NCBI RefSeq assembly: GCF_007828865.1
Contig: NZ_VIVK01000001.1
Location: forward strand, 558,001-622,000
Source: Kribbella amoyensis
GTDB taxonomy: Bacteria; Actinomycetota; Actinomycetes; Propionibacteriales; Kribbellaceae
DNA length: 64,000 nucleotides
Reading direction: 5' to 3'
Shown here: positions 62,424 to 64,000 of the stretch, one piece after another
Layout of the letters: each line of letters starts with the position of its first letter
Numbering within the stretch: position 1 is the stretch's first letter
Position numbers and translations under genes: made by a program
The notes under the pieces: model-generated
What the model was told of the DNA's origin: nothing
The model's input: only the letters and a program-made list of their open reading frames with translations
The model's database searches: none

Positions 62424-64000
62424 TCAGCCGGCTTTGACGGTGACGTCGCAGCCGTAGAACTCACCGAGGTACACCTGCTTGCTGCCTTGCGCGGCCAGGC
62501 GGACCACGCGATTCGCCGGTTGGGCGGTACCGAAGGCGAGGTCGCGGCCGTCGGCGGCATCGCGGAGGACGAACTCGCAGCGGCCGTAGCTGTGGAAGTC
62601 GGTGACCTCGACGAGGGCGCCCTTGTCGTTCGGCAGCGTGAACGCCTCGGTGTCGCCGGTGCCGGGATGCTGGGCGAACGGCAGCGCCTTCTGACCGCTG
62701 CCGGACGTGTGCGTCGCCGCGCAGACCGAGGCGCTGGTGTCCACGCGGAAGGTCCCGGACTGGGCGATCTGGAAGGTCCGCTCCTCGAAGACCTGCTGGT
62801 ACTCCTTCGTCTTCGCGCCCGTCTCCACGTCCGTCACGGTGAACGTGCAACCACCGTCGACGGCGTTGGTTCCGCGCAGTTGGACCCGCCAGGGCCCCGA
62901 CTCGCTGAACTCCCCGGCCACCGAGTTGCCTGTCGACGAGCGCCCGTCCCCGTTCGTCAGCAGCACAACGGCAATCACCCCCGCCGCAACCACCACCATG
63001 GCGCCGACGATGGACGCGATCCGCCGACGCGGAGACCACCCCCACCAACCACGACGCCAAGCCTCACTCCCCGGCGGCTCCCCCGGGGGTTCAGCCTGCT
63101 CCGAGTCCGCACTCGCCTCCGCGCTGTCCTGTTCGCGCGCTGCAGACTCAGGCAGGTCCGCAGACGCGGTGCCTGACGGCGCTTGGTCTGAGGACGCCGT
63201 ACGTGACGGCGCTGCTTCGGCAGACGCGGTACCTGAGGACGCGGTACCTGAAGGCGCAGCACTCCTACCCGAAGGCGCCTCAGCTTCAGCAATCGCGACA
63301 GCGGGTGCCTCAGGAGCAGCGCTCGGGACGGCGGGCGGCTCGGGCGTGACGGTGGTGAGGGCGGCGGTGGCTGCGGCGGCTACTGAGCGGCTGTCGTCTT
63401 CGGTGAGGCGTTGGAGGGTTGCTTTTGCTGCCAGGCGGAGGCCGGCGTTGCGGCCTTGGAGGAGGCCGGTGAGTTCGGCGACCGCGCCGACCCTGAGAGT
63501 GGCGAGCGGGCTGTCGATCATCTGCAACAACTCGGCCGGCAGCGGCGCGGGATCGGTGACCGGGTGGCTTCGGCGGGCGAGGTAGAGCTCGCCCTGCATC
63601 TCCACGTCCCGGCTCGGGGTCTGTTGCGGATTCTGCTCCCGGACCCGGTCGAAGACGTACTCGTAGAGCTCGTTCAGCGACACCCAGCCGTCCTGGTCGA
63701 GGTCCGCGTCTCCACTCGCCAGGCCGTCCACCAACGCCGCGGTGAACACCGACGGCGAGGTGTGGTCGTCCGCGAGCCGGTCCCCCTCGAACGCGTATTC
63801 CGTCGCACTCGACGCCGTGATGACCGCCCGGCCGCGACCACCGCCCAACCGCCCACCGCCGAAGCTGTCCAGCACATGCGCGTCTCCAGCAGCGCGGACG
63901 GTAACGCCTTTGCTGAAAGCGCCTCCGTAGCAACAGTCGAGCAGCAGCACGACGCTCCGCGACCGGCTCATCCGCAGGCACCGCTGGACGAACTCGGCCG
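62424..64000 (-). CDS. Caspase-like (peptidase C14) membrane protein, N-terminus off window
   Basis: The frame continues to the window edge (AEFVQRCLRMSRSRS precedes the catalytic region), so the gene is partial. The Cys of the caspase fold lies in VVLLLDCCYGGAF; the catalytic His must be upstream. An EF-hand-like loop, DLDQDGWVSLNE, sits in the same domain. Next come a HEAT-like helical stretch (LATLRVGAVAELTGLLQGRN), a Ser/Ala/Glu-rich linker with degenerate SGTAS repeats, and a transmembrane helix (IVGAMVVVAAGVIAVVLLTN). An external C-terminal domain with four cysteines ends the protein. This looks like a membrane-tethered metacaspase. Confidence 0.85.
   Translation of the reverse strand, partial: AEFVQRCLRMSRSRSVVLLLDCCYGGAFSKGVTVRAAGDAHVLDSFGGGRLGGGRGRAVITASSATEYAFEGDRLADDHTSPSVFTAALVDGLASGDADLDQDGWVSLNELYEYVFDRVREQNPQQTPSRDVEMQGELYLARRSHPVTDPAPLPAELLQMIDSPLATLRVGAVAELTGLLQGRNAGLRLAAKATLQRLTEDDSRSVAAAATAALTTVTPEPPAVPSAAPEAPAVAIAEAEAPSGRSAAPSGTASSGTASAEAAPSRTASSDQAPSGTASADLPESAAREQDSAEASADSEQAEPPGEPPGSEAWRRGWWGWSPRRRIASIVGAMVVVAAGVIAVVLLTNGDGRSSTGNSVAGEFSESGPWRVQLRGTNAVDGGCTFTVTDVETGAKTKEYQQVFEERTFQIAQSGTFRVDTSASVCAATHTSGSGQKALPFAQHPGTGDTEAFTLPNDKGALVEVTDFHSYGRCEFVLRDAADGRDLAFGTAQPANRVVRLAAQGSKQVYLGEFYGCDVTVKAG

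Overview
The window is high-GC actinobacterial DNA. SecY, RpoB and RpoC, the zinc-type S14, the Glu/Asp-rich tails and a full mkl-yrbE-mce lipid-import cluster next to rpoB all point to Actinomycetota. The mce cluster beside rpoB suggests a Propionibacteriales-type soil bacterium such as a Kribbella or Nocardioides relative; that rank is an inference.

From 1 to about 28 kb, almost everything is on the minus strand and forms the translation/transcription core. Read in transcription order it is rpoB-rpoC, an alpha/beta-hydrolase-SnoaL fusion, rpsL-rpsG-fusA-tuf, then the S10/spc operon (rpsJ to rplO), secY-adk, map, and two membrane-protein genes at the left edge. Starts and stops overlap by 1 or 4 nt at many junctions. 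Good promoter candidates lie before rpsL and rpoB. The rpsJ and rpsL leaders share an identical 25-nt element at the same distance from both start codons.

From 28 to 39 kb, an 11-gene, fully coupled operon (mkl/mceG, two yrbE permeases, mceABCDEF, two Mce-associated membrane proteins) encodes an ABC-type lipid/steroid importer. It separates rplL from rpoB. Two tandem membrane acyltransferases (39.3-41.5 kb, plus strand) follow; the second lacks the family's catalytic histidine. rplJ-rplL (41.6-42.7 kb) have a leader with an intrinsic terminator.

From 42.9 to 53.2 kb an accessory island separates rplJL from rplKA. It holds an MFS transporter with an unusual start, RidA, an IclR regulator, a PfkB sugar kinase and, divergently, a fold-III PLP ammonia-lyase, a D-aminoacylase-like amidohydrolase and a KDPG aldolase. 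Together these form a plausible route from an N-acyl-D-amino-sugar acid (such as N-acyl-D-glucosaminate) to pyruvate and glyceraldehyde 3-phosphate. A DHFR/RibD-like protein, a single-chain phenylalanyl-tRNA-synthetase-like protein and an FMN alpha-hydroxy-acid oxidase complete the island.

From 53.2 to 56.2 kb are rplA, rplK, nusG (with a ~200-residue acidic N-terminal extension), secE and tRNA-Trp. The right end carries aspartate-type aminotransferase, adenosine deaminase, a TrpB2-type tryptophan synthase beta chain, an unknown protein, a probably leaderless TPR-like regulator with operator-like repeats, and a caspase-like (peptidase C14) membrane protein cut by the window edge. No CRISPR array, insertion sequence or rRNA was seen.
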